Shown: positions 12,072 through 24,656, counted from the stretch's first letter. The stretch: DNA of 64,000 nt from Armillaria gallica (GCA_037576215.1 JBANDB010000003.1:1178001-1242000), one strand, 5' to 3'. Notes: generated by a model from the letters alone, not told the origin. Numbers and translations: made by a program.

Positions 12072-12079
12072 TATATAAA
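12072..12079 (+). promoter_or_regulatory. Candidate TATA box of esterase copy 1
   Basis: TATATAAA lies 38-45 bp upstream of the ATG of esterase copy 1. The matching place in copy 2 (about 15190) reads CTACATGAG, so the box is not conserved there. Confidence 0.45.
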
Positions 12080-12116
12080 GACATGTTATTCTCCCCCATT
12101 CCCCATCGCATGAACC

Positions 12117-14296
12117 ATGCTCATCGTGATATTCGTTCTGTGCTGTGCTCTCTTTGCGGTTGCAGCCCCCCGAGGTCCAGTTGGGCAAAACTAAGCTCAT
12201 TGGAAGAGACGTTACAGGGCTACAGCAAGAGTTCTTTGGAGGTGAGCCAACATACCATGCAGCCATGACCAAGGCTAACGATAAAGGCTAGGTATTCCAT
12301 TTGCCGAACCTCCGGTTGGAACGTTGCGTCTCCAGCGTCCTGTATTGAAAACGGACATCGATGCTGATGAATTCGACGCCCAGGATTTTGGACTTCCTTG
12401 TTTACAGCGCGTAGGCCTTTTTCGCTTGACCTGAAATTCTATTTTAACCGTAGAGACAACAAAGCCTTGATACCGATGAGATGTCGGAGGATTGTTTGAC
12501 TATCAACATATTTCGGCCGAAGGGGCGTCTTCTGAAAATCCATTGCCCGTGATGTTCTGGTAGAAGTGTTTTTCATTCATGCGGTCTTTGCGCTAATGAT
12601 GCTGCAGGACGTATGGTGGTGGTTTCTCCGCAGGCGGTTCGTCATCGTTCAATGGAAGCAATATCGTTGCCCAGAGTGTTACCAGAGTAAAGTTCTGTGT
12701 TCCATCTACGTTTGTTTGGCTAATTGCCTCCAGGGCACTCCCATTATCTACGTGAACTATAACTACCGTTTAGGGCCACTAGGCTTCCCCCAAGGACAGG
12801 AGGCTGACAACAGAGGACAACTCAACCTCGGAGTGAGAGATGTGCTAACCGCCTTGGAATGGGTTCAACAGAATATTGGCCTATTCGGTGGCGACAAAAC
12901 CAAGGCGCGTACTTCATTATATGTCGATTCTCTTTAATAACGAGATTGAGCAGGTGACAATTTTCGGAGAAAGTGCTGGAGCAATGTTGACCAATCTGGC
13001 CCTTCTGAACGCGTCGATTTCTAACTTTGCCCGGGCTGCGGTAAGCATACAGTCGTTTCACATGAATCACCATTCCGAATCACTGGTTAGATCTCTGAGT
13101 CTGGTTCCGCATCGTCGCCCGTAATTTATAACGCATCTACGAGAGAATCTACCTGGGAGTATTTCGTAGCCGGGACACCAGGATGCGAGTCTGTCGCTGG
13201 TACACAAAACACTTTTGACTGCTTGCAGGCGGCGAATTCATCTGCTATATATCAAGGATTTGTGGAGGCCTATGAGTGAGCCATCGAAGACGTGGCTTTC
13301 TATCCTGCACTGAACGGTCCTTCAGGCGCTATTCTTCCTGATCTGCCTACACGTCTATGGGCGAAAGGCCAGTTTGCCACGATACCGTTTATATCGGGCA
13401 CGAATCTAGACGAAGGTATGATATGAACACTTTACAAAGTCCGAAATTAACATCAGTGCTCACTAGGGACGCTCGGCCTGTCGACCACTACCGATTTCAC
13501 TGACGAGAACATCAAGGATTATATACAGACCACCTACTCAGCATTCCCGCCTTATCTCTCCGATACTATCCTGGACCGACTTCTTGAACTGTACCCTGAC
13601 GATCCGTCCTTGGGCTCGCCGTACGGCACCGGAAATGAAACTTTTGGGTTGCCTGTAGGATGGAAGAGAGTAGCGTCCATGAGTGAGTATGGTCCCGCTT
13701 TCTCAATGAAATACGCTCAATCGTCTATATCAGCTGGGGACTTGACATTTGACGCCCAACGTCGAACATGGACACAGACTGCTGCTCAAGCAGGCGTGAA
13801 AGCATACGGATACCAATTTACGCAGAATTCCTCGACAAGCTCGGCCGAATCAGGAGGTAGATATTTCCATTCCTGAATCCGCTCGACTGATACTAATATG
13901 TTTGCCAGTTCATCACGCATCTGATATAGACTTTGTCTATGACCAACTGAACTCCTCCAGCGAGCCTGCCTCATCAATCTTGTTGAGTGAGATGATGGTG
14001 AACTATTGGGTTTCGTTTGCTACGAGCTTGGATCCCAATGATGGCTTAGGGACGTCCCGTGAGTAGTTCTCATGTTGTTAGCAGAATGCTTGTTAATCGT
14101 TTTACAGGACCCTTCTGGCCCCAGTACACGCCGGAGAATGAGGTACGTACTCATCTAAGCAGTTTTATCTCTTCACTGATCATGGTTCCAGGTGCTCTTA
14201 CAACTGAATGGCGACAATACGACTGTCATTCCGGATGACTATCGGAAGGAAGCGATCGAGTTCCTTAGAGATAACGCTGACGCCTTCCACCGGTAA
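12117..14296 (+). pseudogene. Type-B carboxylesterase/lipase, copy 1, inactivated
   Basis: Alpha/beta-hydrolase of the type-B carboxylesterase (COesterase) family, which hydrolyses ester bonds of secreted or extracellular substrates. A signal-peptide-like start (MLIVIFVLCCALFAVAA) is followed by blocks IPFAEPPVG, WTYGGGF (oxyanion hole), FGESAGAM (nucleophile Ser), SGTNLDEG (acid Glu) and VHHASDIDFVYD (His region). The true reading needs about ten short introns. Lesions visible against copy 2: one extra C in the run at 12166-12171, which shifts the frame just after the signal peptide; a 1-nt loss near 12524; a TGA at 13277-13279 where copy 2 has a sense codon; and a GC in place of GT at 12905. 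The catalytic motifs survive, so decay is recent. Ends at TAA 14294-14296. Confidence 0.85.
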
Positions 14297-14970
14297 AGCG
14301 AGTATCTCTGTTGTGATCTGTAGCATCTTCTTGATGGTTTAGTTTCGTTACCAATCGACGTCAGCGAGGCTTGAGCAGCCCGGTAATGTGTCCATCAATG
14401 TGTGAAGTTTTTTTTTCTTCTCCTTTGCTCTCTATTTTTGACTATGCTATGTAATACAACGACAACCTACCTTCTCTCCTTCAGATCAGTTCTTTCTGAG
14501 TTACTGTACTTGCCTTGTTTCTGCTATACTAAGATGCGCGTTTCTTGTATAACTCGTGCCACCCGACCTGCTCGCTTCCAAGTCAAATATGGTGGGCTGT
14601 GGACAGTAGTTAGCGGATCGACCTGCCGTATGCCAGGATGCAAACACCTCTACGGAAGTTCCTATGCAGAGAATTTTACCAGCTGGTTCATATCTTCTCA
14701 AGCTCATCGTTCCTAGACCGGCCCGCCTGCTGCCGGGCTTCACGCACGTTGCCGTTGATGACTCGATTTTCCCCCTGATTTTCTTTCCGACGGCCATGGG
14801 TATCTGACACGGCAAATCCGTGATCTGTAAAAAATACCATTGTCGCCGCCATGTCGGACTCGTCGCAATCGGATGGCATCCAGATGAAAAGCAACACGTT
14901 TCTTTTCCTTGTCACTATCATCCCGCAGTGGTCGACACTTTTTTTCCCATAGGACTGGCAAAAGGTATTA
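14297..14970. other. Spacer between the esterase copies
   Basis: Unique sequence without a supported gene. A plus-strand frame (14402-14716) has no recognisable features and overlaps T-rich and simple sequence. Confidence 0.4.
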
Positions 14971-15236
14971 TGCCGTGCTCGAGTGATGCCAAGGCTTCAC
15001 CCATAATTCGGTAGGTCAATCGCCGCTTCACTTGACGCGTCAGATTTTCCGTAGTGTCAACCTTGACGACAAGTCATGGGACGAACAAACTTTTTTCCAT
15101 TTGGTCTGTAGCACATGCACTTCGACCCTGATATTTCGCTCTTCTTCCAATCAACAGTCATGGGTTGTATCCTTCCCTGAGCTCAAAATGCTACATGAGA
15201 GGTCCATTTTCTCCTTCATTCCACGTCACCTGGGCC

Positions 15237-17420
15237 ATGCTCATCGTGATATTCGTTCTGTGCTATGCTCTCTTGGCGGCTGCAGCTCCCGAGGTCCAGC
15301 TGGGCAAAACCAAGCTCGTTGGAAGAGACGTTACAGGGCTACAGCAAGAGTTCTTCGGAGGCGAGCCAGCATACCACGCAGCCATGACCAAGGCTAACGA
15401 TAAAGGCTAGGTATTCCATTTGCCGAACCTCCGGTTGGAGCGTTGCGTCTACAGCATCCTGTATTGAAAACGTACATCGACGCCGATGAATTCGACGCCC
15501 AGGATTTTGGACTTCCCTGTCTGCAGCGTGTAGGTCTATTCGCTTGATATTTTCAGTTCTATGCTAATGGTGGCAGCCGTAACAGGGCTATACTACCGAT
15601 GCAATATCAGAGGATTGTTTGACTATTGACATATTTCGGCCGAAGGGTGCTTCTTCTGAAAATCCTTTGCCCGTGCTGCTCTGGTAGAATCAGGTTTTTC
15701 GCACATATGATTCGCGCTAACATGCCAAAGGACCTATGGTGGCGGGTTCTTTGCGGGTGCTTCGTCGTCTTTCAATGGAAGCAACATTGTTGCCCAGAGC
15801 GTTACCAGAGTAAAGTTTTGCGTTCTATTTACGTCTTCTCGGCTAATAGCTTCTAGGGCACTCCCAATATTTATGTGAACCACAACTATCGGATAGGGCC
15901 GTTAAGCTTTCCGCAAGGACAGGAAGCCGATGACAGAGGGAAGCTCAACCTCGGAGTCAGAGATCAGCTGGCCGCCCTGGAATGGGTTCAAGAGAATATT
16001 GGCTTCTTCGGTGGTGACAAGACTAAAGTGCGCAAGTTCATTACCTGATAATTCTCTTGAACAATGGGTCCGATTAGGTGACAATCTTCGGAGAAAGTGC
16101 TGGAGCAATGTTGACGAATGTCCTGTTTCTAAACGCGTCTGTTTCCAACTTGGCCCGGGCTGCGGTAAGACTGCAGTTGTTTCAGAGAAGCATTCATTCT
16201 GAACCATTCGTCAGATCTTTGAGTCCGGTTCTGTGTCGTCGACCGTAACTTATAATGCATCCACACGAGAATCTGCATGGCAGAATTTCGTAGCCGGGAC
16301 ACCAGGATGCGAGTCTGTCGTTGGCACGCAGAACACTTTTGACTGCCTGCAAGCGGCGAATTCGTCGGCTATATTTGAAGAATTCGTTGAGGCCTATGCA
16401 TTGGCCATTGAGGGATTTCCTTTTGATCCCGCACCGGATGGTCCTTCCGGTCTTCTTCCCGATCTGCCTTTACGACTCTGGGCAAAGGGCGAGTTTGCTA
16501 CGCTTCCTTTCATTTCAGGCACGAACCTAGACGAAGGTACGGCATGAACACTTTACAAAGGCCGAACTCAACGTTGGTGCTCGTTAGGGGCGCGGTTCTT
16601 GCCAACAAATCGCAGCTATACCGACGAGGACATCAAGGATTACATGGCACCCACTTACTCACCTTTCCCACCTACCATCCTCGATGCTATCCTGGAACGA
16701 CTTCTCGAACTGTACCCTGACGATCCATCCCTGGGGTCCTCATATGGCACCGAAAACGAAACGTTTGGATTGCCTTCAGGCTTCAAGAGAGTGGCTGCGA
16801 TGGCTTAGCACTGCTCTCCGTTCCCAATATCCTATACTTAATCGTCTATCTCAGGCGGGGACGTGTCCTTTGACGCTCAACGTCGGATATGGACCCAGAC
16901 TGCTGTGCAAGCAGGCGTGAAAGCCTACGGATACCAGTTCACACAGAACTCATCGTTGTACTTGTCCGAATGGGGAGGTGAATTTTCTATTCCCAAGTCC
17001 ATCCGACTGATACTGAAGGGTTTACTAGTTCCACATGGATCAGAAATACCCTTCATTTACGGAACGCTGAATTCCTCCACTGAGCCCTAGCCTTCGATCT
17101 TGTTGGGTGAAATGATGGTTGACTATTGGGTTTCATTTGCTACGAGCTTGGATCCCAACGATGGATTAGGAATGTCTCGTAAGTTTTTCCTCTGTTGTTG
17201 GTCGAACACTTGTTCACATTTGCCAGGTCCCTTCTGGCCACAGTACACGCCGGAGGATGAGGTATGTTAAGGCATTTATCGAAGCGGGGATTTCTCTCAC
17301 TTATTGTGGCCCCAGGTACTCTTGCAATTACATGGCGACTACACGACCATCATCCCGGATGACTATTGGAAGGAACAGATTGACTTCATCAGAGATAACG
17401 CTGAAGTTTTTAGCCGATGA
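15237..17420 (+). pseudogene. Type-B carboxylesterase/lipase, copy 2, inactivated
   Basis: Tandem paralogue of copy 1 with the same intron layout. The first two thirds are open: signal-like MLIVIFVLCYALLAAAA, IPFAEPPVG, WTYGGGFFAG, FGESAGAM, GTNLDEG. The first intron begins with GC (15361) where copy 1 has GT. After KRVAAM the donor equivalent to copy 1's GTGAGT is altered to GCTTAG, so an in-frame TAG follows at 16806-16808. A second TAG stands at 17088-17090 just after the catalytic-His block VPHGSEIPFIYG, where copy 1 has a sense codon. The remaining 3' exons still match to the TGA at 17418-17420. The product would be truncated before the catalytic His. Lesions are not shared with copy 1. 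Confidence 0.8.
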
Positions 17421-20175
17421 TGAGTACGACCTATGTCTTCGTTCAGTTCTAATACATATGACTTCTCATCTTGATGTTGACCTAGAAAAAACACATCAAG
17501 GTTGCTCACGATTCAAATAGGCTTCTTCCTGGAGTCAAAGTATCCAACACCACGCCATCGCACTGAAAGCAAGGAACGCGTTACTCCGGAGCTGTCCTCA
17601 GTCAACATATGGGTTCACCCGCTCATGTGTCACCAAGTGAGGACATTTGCAATGACACGAATCGTATTGGGTAGAATCACATACGGACTAGCTACCACTT
17701 GGGTCACCAGGCCAAAGATAGGCGGCTACTTAGCATCTTCGACGTGCGGATATTTCCGCCCGGCGCCAAGGACTGGGATACACCCTGAGCTTCGCGACAT
17801 GGAGTGATGTTGACGCCCAGCATCAATCGAACTTGGATAAAAAGGTGATCATATTGTCTCTTTTTGATGAGGAAGACGTCTGTAGCGTACGTACCGTCCC
17901 AGCTACCTTGGCGTATCCTTCGGATGGCTAGAAGCAGCAAGTGATAAGTCGATGCCGCCGACACCCGGACACGAGGGTCGTGTTGATCGCAAACTTAAGT
18001 ATACCGGCACCACCACCAACACACCAACACCAAACGCGTCAGGCTTTTCACGGATGTTACGGCATCCGGTATGTTGTGTCATTATTAGATCTGTTATCTT
18101 TCCCAAATTGTTCAGTGACAGAACAAACCTTTCAAGTAGCATGAGTGATGAGTTATCTACTATTTCCGATCCAGATCTACCGGAAGTCGAAGATTCGGGG
18201 AAGCTCCGGCCGTGTTAGGGCGAGTGGCGAGTAGAGCGAGCGAATTAATTGATTGACAGAGCTCACAGTGGCGGGCTGCCGCAGCCATGCAAGGCATGCG
18301 AGCGGATGGGCAGTAATGGCGAAATATGGTCCTCAAAAATGAGGATAAACGTAACTAACACCAAATAGAAGGCAAACAGCGAGTTAGCGTACTAGTCCCT
18401 CTTAGGATACAGACCTATTGAGGGATGGTCTCAGCGTGTACACTTTTGTCGATGACAGGACTAAAGCTCAAAATTTCACACTCCCGCAGGTAATACAAAC
18501 GATAGGCTCTAAAGCAGATTGAGTACATCACAATTATGTTATCTGTCCAACGACCCCTATTTTTCCTCTCATCACTAAATGAATGTAGTAAAGTTTGTGT
18601 AAAGTTGCACCAGGCTTTTCTGTAATTTGAACATGTGTTGACATCATCGAGTCGTTGAAGCCGAGTCGAAAATGTCCCGTGGTCGCGAGATTCGAGAGCA
18701 TCCATGTCGAATGAATTGTCTCTTGACCACAGTTGGCAGAAAATGCGATGTATAGCAATCCGGTGTTGATGGGGATGTAAGTTCGGACCTGTGAGCCAAT
18801 CAGTAGGAGGCAATATCAACAGAAACTTCATACCCATATGCTAAAAAAGCACAATGGAAAGAACGATGCCAATATGTATCACTGTAAACAATTTGACCTA
18901 GTACAGAGTTACAGGGAGGAAGACAATGTCCTATCGAGGCTCACAAGCAGACGCACCTTCTGCTGCAACCAAGATAGCAGTCTATATACTCATCGTTATC
19001 TGTCGCAAAGGAAAACTCTTGCGATAAGCAAGCGTCTCGGGTGATTTTCGAGATGTGCGAAGTGTTCAGGCACGCAATCGCTGGAAATAAAGGTAAAGGA
19101 TGGTAAAAGCATCCAGCGGAACGCAAAATAGCTGGAGTCGGTAGTATGTCGGACAACAGTCACAGGAAAAGTAGATAGAGTAAGTAAGATTGAACAATGG
19201 TGAGGACTGACAGTGCTGAATCTCTGCGTGATGCTAATGGAGGCCTCCGAGGCGACACGAGCGGTAACATAACATTGGCGTCGACCATCTTCGGAGTAGA
19301 CTATGAGTTAGCTTTGAAACGAAGATGAAAATATCGAGACACCCTTTATGTAATTCCCACAACCAACATAATCTTTCAACGAAATACAAAAATGTCTGTT
19401 ACTTCTGGCACCATGCACACAAGGAGCAAGATTCTATTACGTTTAATCAGATGATACATTGGGTGTCTTGGCATCCAGAATTAATAGCATTGTCAGATTA
19501 AAAGTTACTGTTTGGAGATGGGCAGTTCCGGATTCGGAACCGTGCTGCTTAGTCGGCGATTTGATCGATAAGAGTGACCCATTCACTCGTCTGCCTTTCC
19601 CCCTTCCCTCGATGACCCTGTGACTGTTGCTTATCGACAGACAAAGGACTGCGAGGTTGTGTGGTGTTCGAGCTCACATTGTCACCAAGTGAAGGTGCTG
19701 ATCATTAAATGTCGAGATACTTGTCTTTCCAGTCGCCGCTTGTTGACGTCTTGTTATTGTTCTCTTATTAATGGTACATATTCGTTGCTTATACCCGCGG
19801 ATTTTAGTTAGAATCGTCGTATAAAAGGACTGTACTTGTGTACTATACGCCATCTCGTTTGCAACGGATATACCATACCCTTTCCTCTCGCTCATTTCGT
19901 GGTCCCGAGCCTCGCTATTGAGGTGACACAGTACTAGTATAACCAGCCTGAGCATAACGTCACTTGGCGCCAGTCCTGATTTGGGAATTTGAAGATCAGA
20001 GATCGGATTCGGGATCATCCGAACAGTCAAAGATCACCTAAGACTCAAGTGGCATCGAATCAGTCTGCTGCCACACTATGTTCTCTTCAGACCGGATCGG
20101 GGCAAGTACTACAAATCAAAATGACAAACCCCGGACGGAGGAGCTCGCTGTTTTGTCTGCATTCTCATGGTTGCA
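17421..20175. other. Intergenic region
   Basis: About 2.75 kb with no gene I can support. Open frames at 17502-17807 (+), 17952-18218 (+) and 18415-18837 (-, 140 aa) show no motif, and I could not join them with splice sites. They may be noncoding or decayed. Confidence 0.4.
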
Positions 20176-20183
20176 TATATAAA
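20176..20183 (+). promoter_or_regulatory. TATA box of the P450 gene
   Basis: TATATAAA 39-46 bp upstream of the ATG at 20222. A first in-frame ATG at 20183 overlaps the end of this box and would be upstream of the expected transcription start, which is why 20222 is preferred as the start codon. Confidence 0.5.
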
Positions 20184-20221
20184 TGCCAACTTTCCTGTTT
20201 TATGTTTCCCATATTCATAAA

Positions 20222-22323
20222 ATGCCCCTGGAAGAATACGTCGATCTCGCCCGACAAATTGACAAAACCTTAGTGTTACGCAGTCTTGGTTTGGCCACCG
20301 TGCTTCTGCTGGCGCTCCAAGTTCGAAAGGCCTTAATCACTAGACAAAAGGTAATTGTTACACCAACTTCGTCTCGGTAAATGCTGATATCATCTCAGCT
20401 GAAATCAATTCCTACTGTTGGGTCGTCTGGTATCATCGGGTCATGGATAGACGCTTTCAAATTCATTTTTCACGCAAAGGATATCATTGAAGAAGGTCAG
20501 AGAATGGTGTGTATCGGTCTGTCTCACGATCTGTGAATTGACTCGTTGTGAATAGCATGGATCGATATTCAAAGTGCCCTTGCTCGACAGATGGACGGTT
20601 GTGGTTACCGGAGCAGAGAGAATTAATGACATGCGAAAGGCTTCACTAGAAGAACTGTCTTCCGTTGTCGTGGATGAAGACGTGAGTGTTATGTGTCGTG
20701 CACGAATGATTGCGCTTATGACAACTAGGTGGACTATACTTTTGGTCACTACAACAGGGCTGACCCTTACCATTTCGAAGCGGTACGAGGTGCCTTGACC
20801 CGCAATTTCGCCTCTTGCTTTGCGGACATTCAGGATGAGATCGAAGCGGCTATCAGAGACAACATACCGATGACTGAAGGTGCTAAGACTAACGATGTTT
20901 TTGAGTAACTCAGGCTAACGTTACTGCAGATTGGATTGAGATACCCGCATACGAAACTATTTTGCAAATTGTATGCAGAGCGACCAACCGGATGTTTGTC
21001 GGGCTTCCTCTCTGTGAGTCACCTCTCCGTCTCGAATCTCGATACCACATTGATATAAATTCGTTCTTGAGGCCGCAACCCCGAATATATCAAACTCAAT
21101 ATCAACTACACCATCCATATTTTCGCTTTTGCTCGTATTATCAACATTCTCCCTACGGTCCTGAAAATGCAAGTCATTCTCACTCAATACTGTTCATACT
21201 GGCACTATAACTTGACACAATTAGGATTCTAAGTCCTATCTTTACGCCCCGCAGGAAAGCTACAGCCAAAACAGAGAAATTCCTTGGCGATACCATTCGG
21301 GAACGAATGCACCAGCAGGATGTCTATGGGAAAGATTGGCCGGGAAAACCAGTGAGGAAGTTTTGATTTCATTCCGTTTTTGTCTGACATGACGGTAGAA
21401 TGACCTCGTCTCGTGGCTGCTTGACATAACTTATGGTAACGACAAGAGACGCTCAGTAAAGGGTCATTGTGATCGGATGCTCGTGTTGAATATGACAGCT
21501 ATCCATACGACAGCTATGGTATGTCGGATTACGCATCACAGAGCTACAGTTGATTGCGTGCCTACAGGCTCTCACTACTGCCCTGTATGCATTGGCTACA
21601 CACCCTGAGTATGCTGAAATTCTTCGTGACGAAGTGGAAGCTATCATCAACGAAGAAGGTTATACGAAATCTGCAATGGGAAAGATGAACAAGCTCGACA
21701 GCTTTATGAAGGAAGCGCAGAGATTGTATGGTAACATAGGTGTCTGTGAGTCGTCAATCTGTTCATTACATAAATCCCTTCTGACGATTGGGCACAGTCG
21801 CAATGATGCGTACGACCCGTAAGGATTTTGTATTTTCAGACGGGACGGTGGTTCCTGCTGGAGTTCCAATGGTTGTGGCTTCTCTGTCCACGCATAGAGA
21901 CGAAGTACATTTAAGCTTTTTTTACCCTGACGGTCCCTCTCATCATGTCTCTATAGAAGAACTACGAAGACCCCTTAGAATTCAAACCGTGGAGGTTCTC
22001 TGAAAAGATGAAACAAGAAGGCGAAGACATTCGCCACTACATGGCCACATTGAGTCTGGATTTCGTCTTCTTTGGCAACGGGCGGCCAGCATGGTGCGTA
22101 TAGGTCGAACTCTCTGAAAACTCCTCAGGTCGACATATTTGTGTGCAGTCCGGGCCGATTCTTCGCTGTCAGCGAGTTGAAAGCTATCATGTCCTACGTT
22201 CTCCTGAACTTTGACGTGAAGCTTGACAAGTTCCCCACGCCAGTGTGGATTGCTGAAAATCAGCTGCCAAATCAGAGCAGCAAGGTGTTGTTCAGGAAGC
22301 GCGTATGTACCCCGCGAAAGTGA
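20222..22323 (+). CDS. Cytochrome P450 monooxygenase
   Basis: Haem-thiolate monooxygenase, probably ER-anchored, resembling fungal P450s of the CYP512 / ent-kaurene-oxidase-like group; the substrate is unknown. Twelve exons: 20222-20350, 20399-20506, 20556-20681, 20729-20879, 20930-21013, 21072-21168, 21225-21351, 21399-21518, 21568-21745, 21798-21904, 21957-22093, 22149-22323. They sum to 1539 nt, exactly 512 codons plus stop, the usual P450 length. Features: N-terminal membrane helix (SLGLATVLLLALQV), I-helix region TAIHTTAM, K-helix KEAQR, FKPWRF before the haem loop, and haem loop FFGNGRPACPGRFFA, with the cysteine codon split by the last intron. Intron 6 starts with GC (GCAAGT at 21169). 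No stop or frameshift was found. It is the only clearly intact enzyme gene here, and no biosynthetic cluster surrounds it. Confidence 0.9.
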
Positions 22324-22870
22324 CGATCAAAAGCAGTTGAGCATTGAAGAGTTAAGAAATAGTGCCTACTATGGCGTTCCTGTACCAGTATGAATCTTTG
22401 ATGAAGTGGTGAGCCATCGCGGGGCGTGGCACGTCCGAGTCCTGTATGAGATCCAGCAACAATGCTGAAACAGTATAAGGTTTAGAAAGAAAGAATACTC
22501 ACCACGAGCCACGACTGATCGTCCTGGGCAATGGGCAATATCATCAATACGCTGCATCTTCGCTGGTTCTTGACCATCGATCGGCGTCCCAGACAACGAC
22601 AAAGCAATCGTGTCGCTCGACTTCCTTTTTCCGTTCTCCGCATGATCTTCGGCGACCTGCGCTATTCCATGAGATCAGCCTTGCTTCAAAGAAACAGGCT
22701 TGAGAAGCTTTACTTAGCGGGAAAGGCACGTCAAAAAGCGGTGTTGTACATAAGAAAAAGAGGTGAGCTGCAGGATGTATATAAGTCTATGCAGACCTCA
22801 CGCTTCTTGGAATACCCAAGTCGTGTTCATTCTGCTTACACCGTAAACCCTGCCTTGTCAAGACAGGGTC
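22324..22870. other. Region with possible minus-strand exon, ending at a retroelement
   Basis: A minus-strand stretch at about 22620-22500 reads like coding (SSDTIALSLSGTPIDGQEP, IDDIAHCPGR) and ends in a good GTGAGT donor. I cannot recognise it or find convincing partners. The retroelement starts at 22876, so an interrupted gene is possible. Confidence 0.3.
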
Positions 22871-22875
22871 AATAG

Positions 22876-23073
22876 TGTTAAGGTATGGAAGCTAAGGAGC
22901 ACTGAATGATCACGAGACGGGTGCTAAACGGGTGCTGGATGGGTATGGAACGGTCACAAGATGATGGTAAAAGTGTGAAATTGAACAATCAAAAATGCCA
23001 TGTAACTACTGTATGTACATATTTATGAGTACCATCCACACATGGAAGTGCTGGCCCAGTAGAAACCTCAACA
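22876..23073 (-). repeat. LTR of the gag-only element (3' LTR in element orientation)
   Basis: 198 bp. Differs from its partner at 17 sites, all transitions. Fourteen of them fall in nine positions explained by an ancestral CG changed to TG or CA in one or both copies. Confidence 0.9.
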
Positions 23074-23277
23074 CTCCCCCTCACTGACACGGAGGACACA
23101 AGAAATGAGAATAAAAAGAATATACAAGAATATAACTCCCCCTCTTCCAGAATCATGGCCTTCAATTGGAATCCTCCTCATAGTCGGATGAATCTGCATC
23201 TTCAGGCCACCAATCATCATCAAGGAATGGACAGTCAATGAGAAACCTCATCCTTGTGATCCGGTGAACTGAAAGGG

Positions 23278-24318
23278 TCAAAGGTAGAAGGTGCACATTG
23301 GAGGTGATGATGAGCGAGATTGGGAATTGGAATGTGAGTGAGAGCTGTGATGATTGGGATGGACGTACGGTGAACTATCATAGGCATGATTGGAGTACTC
23401 CATACGCTCCTTCCCAGGATGGTCCAAAACCCAATCCTTGATCTCCTGAGGCATGTCTGCAATGCACATGACAGCAATGTGACCAGTTTGACCACAGCAA
23501 TGGCAATGGTTGTCATGTGAGGGGTCACACCACTGATAACCACAACTGTCAATTGCACCAGATGAGCCATGGGAAGTGGATGGTCGGGATGAATGACCAG
23601 ACCGATCAGATGAGCCATACTCCCCCTGGAACCGAGCACCACGAGCATTGCCACCACTTGCTTGGTTCCTTGCAGAATGTGCAGCAAAGGCAGACTCCCC
23701 CTCTTCCTGCTTCACCTGAATGCTTGATACTCCCCCACTTTTGACAGTCACCTCACTTGCCATCAAAGACAATTTGATGTCTTCAAGCAATGGTTCAGTA
23801 GCCCATGTGAGAAGAGCAGTGTGGGCAACATCAAAGGAGGAATCAAGGTTGCGGATGATGGTGTCTCAGATGAGGAAGTTGGGGATTTCATGATTCATGG
23901 CCTTGAGAGCTGCAGCAGTATCAACAATGGTGCAGATGTAGACATCGACAGGTTTGGTGGAATCATGGACAGCACCAAAGAGGTGGGACACATACTCAAT
24001 ACGAGTAGCAAACTGACTCTGCTTGAATGCAGACTCCAGTGCAATCCAAAGAGCACGGCCAGATGTGACACCATCAGTGATGTAGCGGTAGTCCTTGTTG
24101 ATGCGGGAATACATGATACCAAGTGCCTCCTGGTCCTTCTCTATCCAGAGAGTGGCTTCAGCTTTCTCAGAGGGCTTGGGGATGGAGCCATCAATGATAC
24201 TGAAGGTCTTGTTTGCATAGAAGGCCATTCTAATGTCTTGCTTCCATTCAGTGTAGTTGGAAGCCTCCCAAAGCTTGGGGACTTGATCGAGCATAGCAGG
24301 GACACCAGATGCAACCAT
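23278..24318 (-). pseudogene. gag: Copia-type Gag with zinc knuckle, one premature stop
   Basis: Gag polyprotein of about 346 aa, packaging retroelement RNA into particles. The N-terminal half (LWEASNYTEWKQDIRMAF, then LGIMYSRINKDYRY) is the UBN2 / Retrotran_gag_2 type of Ty1-copia elements. The zinc knuckle CHCCGQTGHIAVMC fits CX2CX4HX4C near residue 265. The tail is Ser/His-rich and low-complexity (to TGA at 23278). A single TGA at 23866-23868 interrupts the frame after PNFLI; both sides are otherwise open and in the same frame. Start is the first ATG after an A/G-rich leader containing a GAAT microsatellite (about 24340-24365). Confidence 0.85.
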
Positions 24319-24458
24319 GGTGAGAGCAGGGATAGGAATGAATGAATGGGAATGGAATGAATGAGTGAGAAGGATGGAAAAGAGAGTTTGGGGGGTGGAA
24401 CACAGATAGCAGCACAGATATATCAGATTTAGGTCAGAGGAGTGTGGGGCCCATAACC

Positions 24459-24656
24459 TGTTAAGGTATGGAAGCTAAGGAGCACTGAATGATCATGAGA
24501 TGGGCACTAAATGGGCACTGGATGGGCACAGAACGGTCACAAGATGATGGTAAAAGTGTGAAATTGAACAATCAAAAATGCCATGTAACTACTGTATGTA
24601 TGTATTTATGAGCACTATCTGCACGTGGAAGTGCTGGCCCAGTAGAAACCTCAACA
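24459..24656 (-). repeat. LTR of the gag-only element (5' LTR in element orientation)
   Basis: 198-bp partner of 22876-23073. Just inside it, on the minus strand, GGTTATGGGCCCC occupies the primer-binding-site position; I did not match it to a tRNA. Confidence 0.9.

Larger units (their letters stand above)
11868..17420 (+). repeat. Tandem duplication unit of about 3.1 kb (carboxylesterase pair)
   Basis: Sequence from about 11868 to 14296 is repeated, diverged, from about 14972 to 17420. The offset is 3120 bp at the start codons. The similarity includes roughly 250 bp upstream of each ATG (shared CTTGACGCGTC words near 11927 and 15033), all introns and the stop regions. The ~670 bp between copies is unique. 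Confidence 0.8.

Noticed and set aside
20183..20221. Earlier P450 start codon at 20183
   Set aside because: It overlaps the end of the TATA box, so it would lie upstream of the transcription start; the ATG at 20222 gives a normal-length protein.
23821..24345. 174-aa plus-strand open frame inside the gag-only element
   Set aside because: Exact antisense shadow of gag, which has clear copia Gag and zinc-knuckle features.
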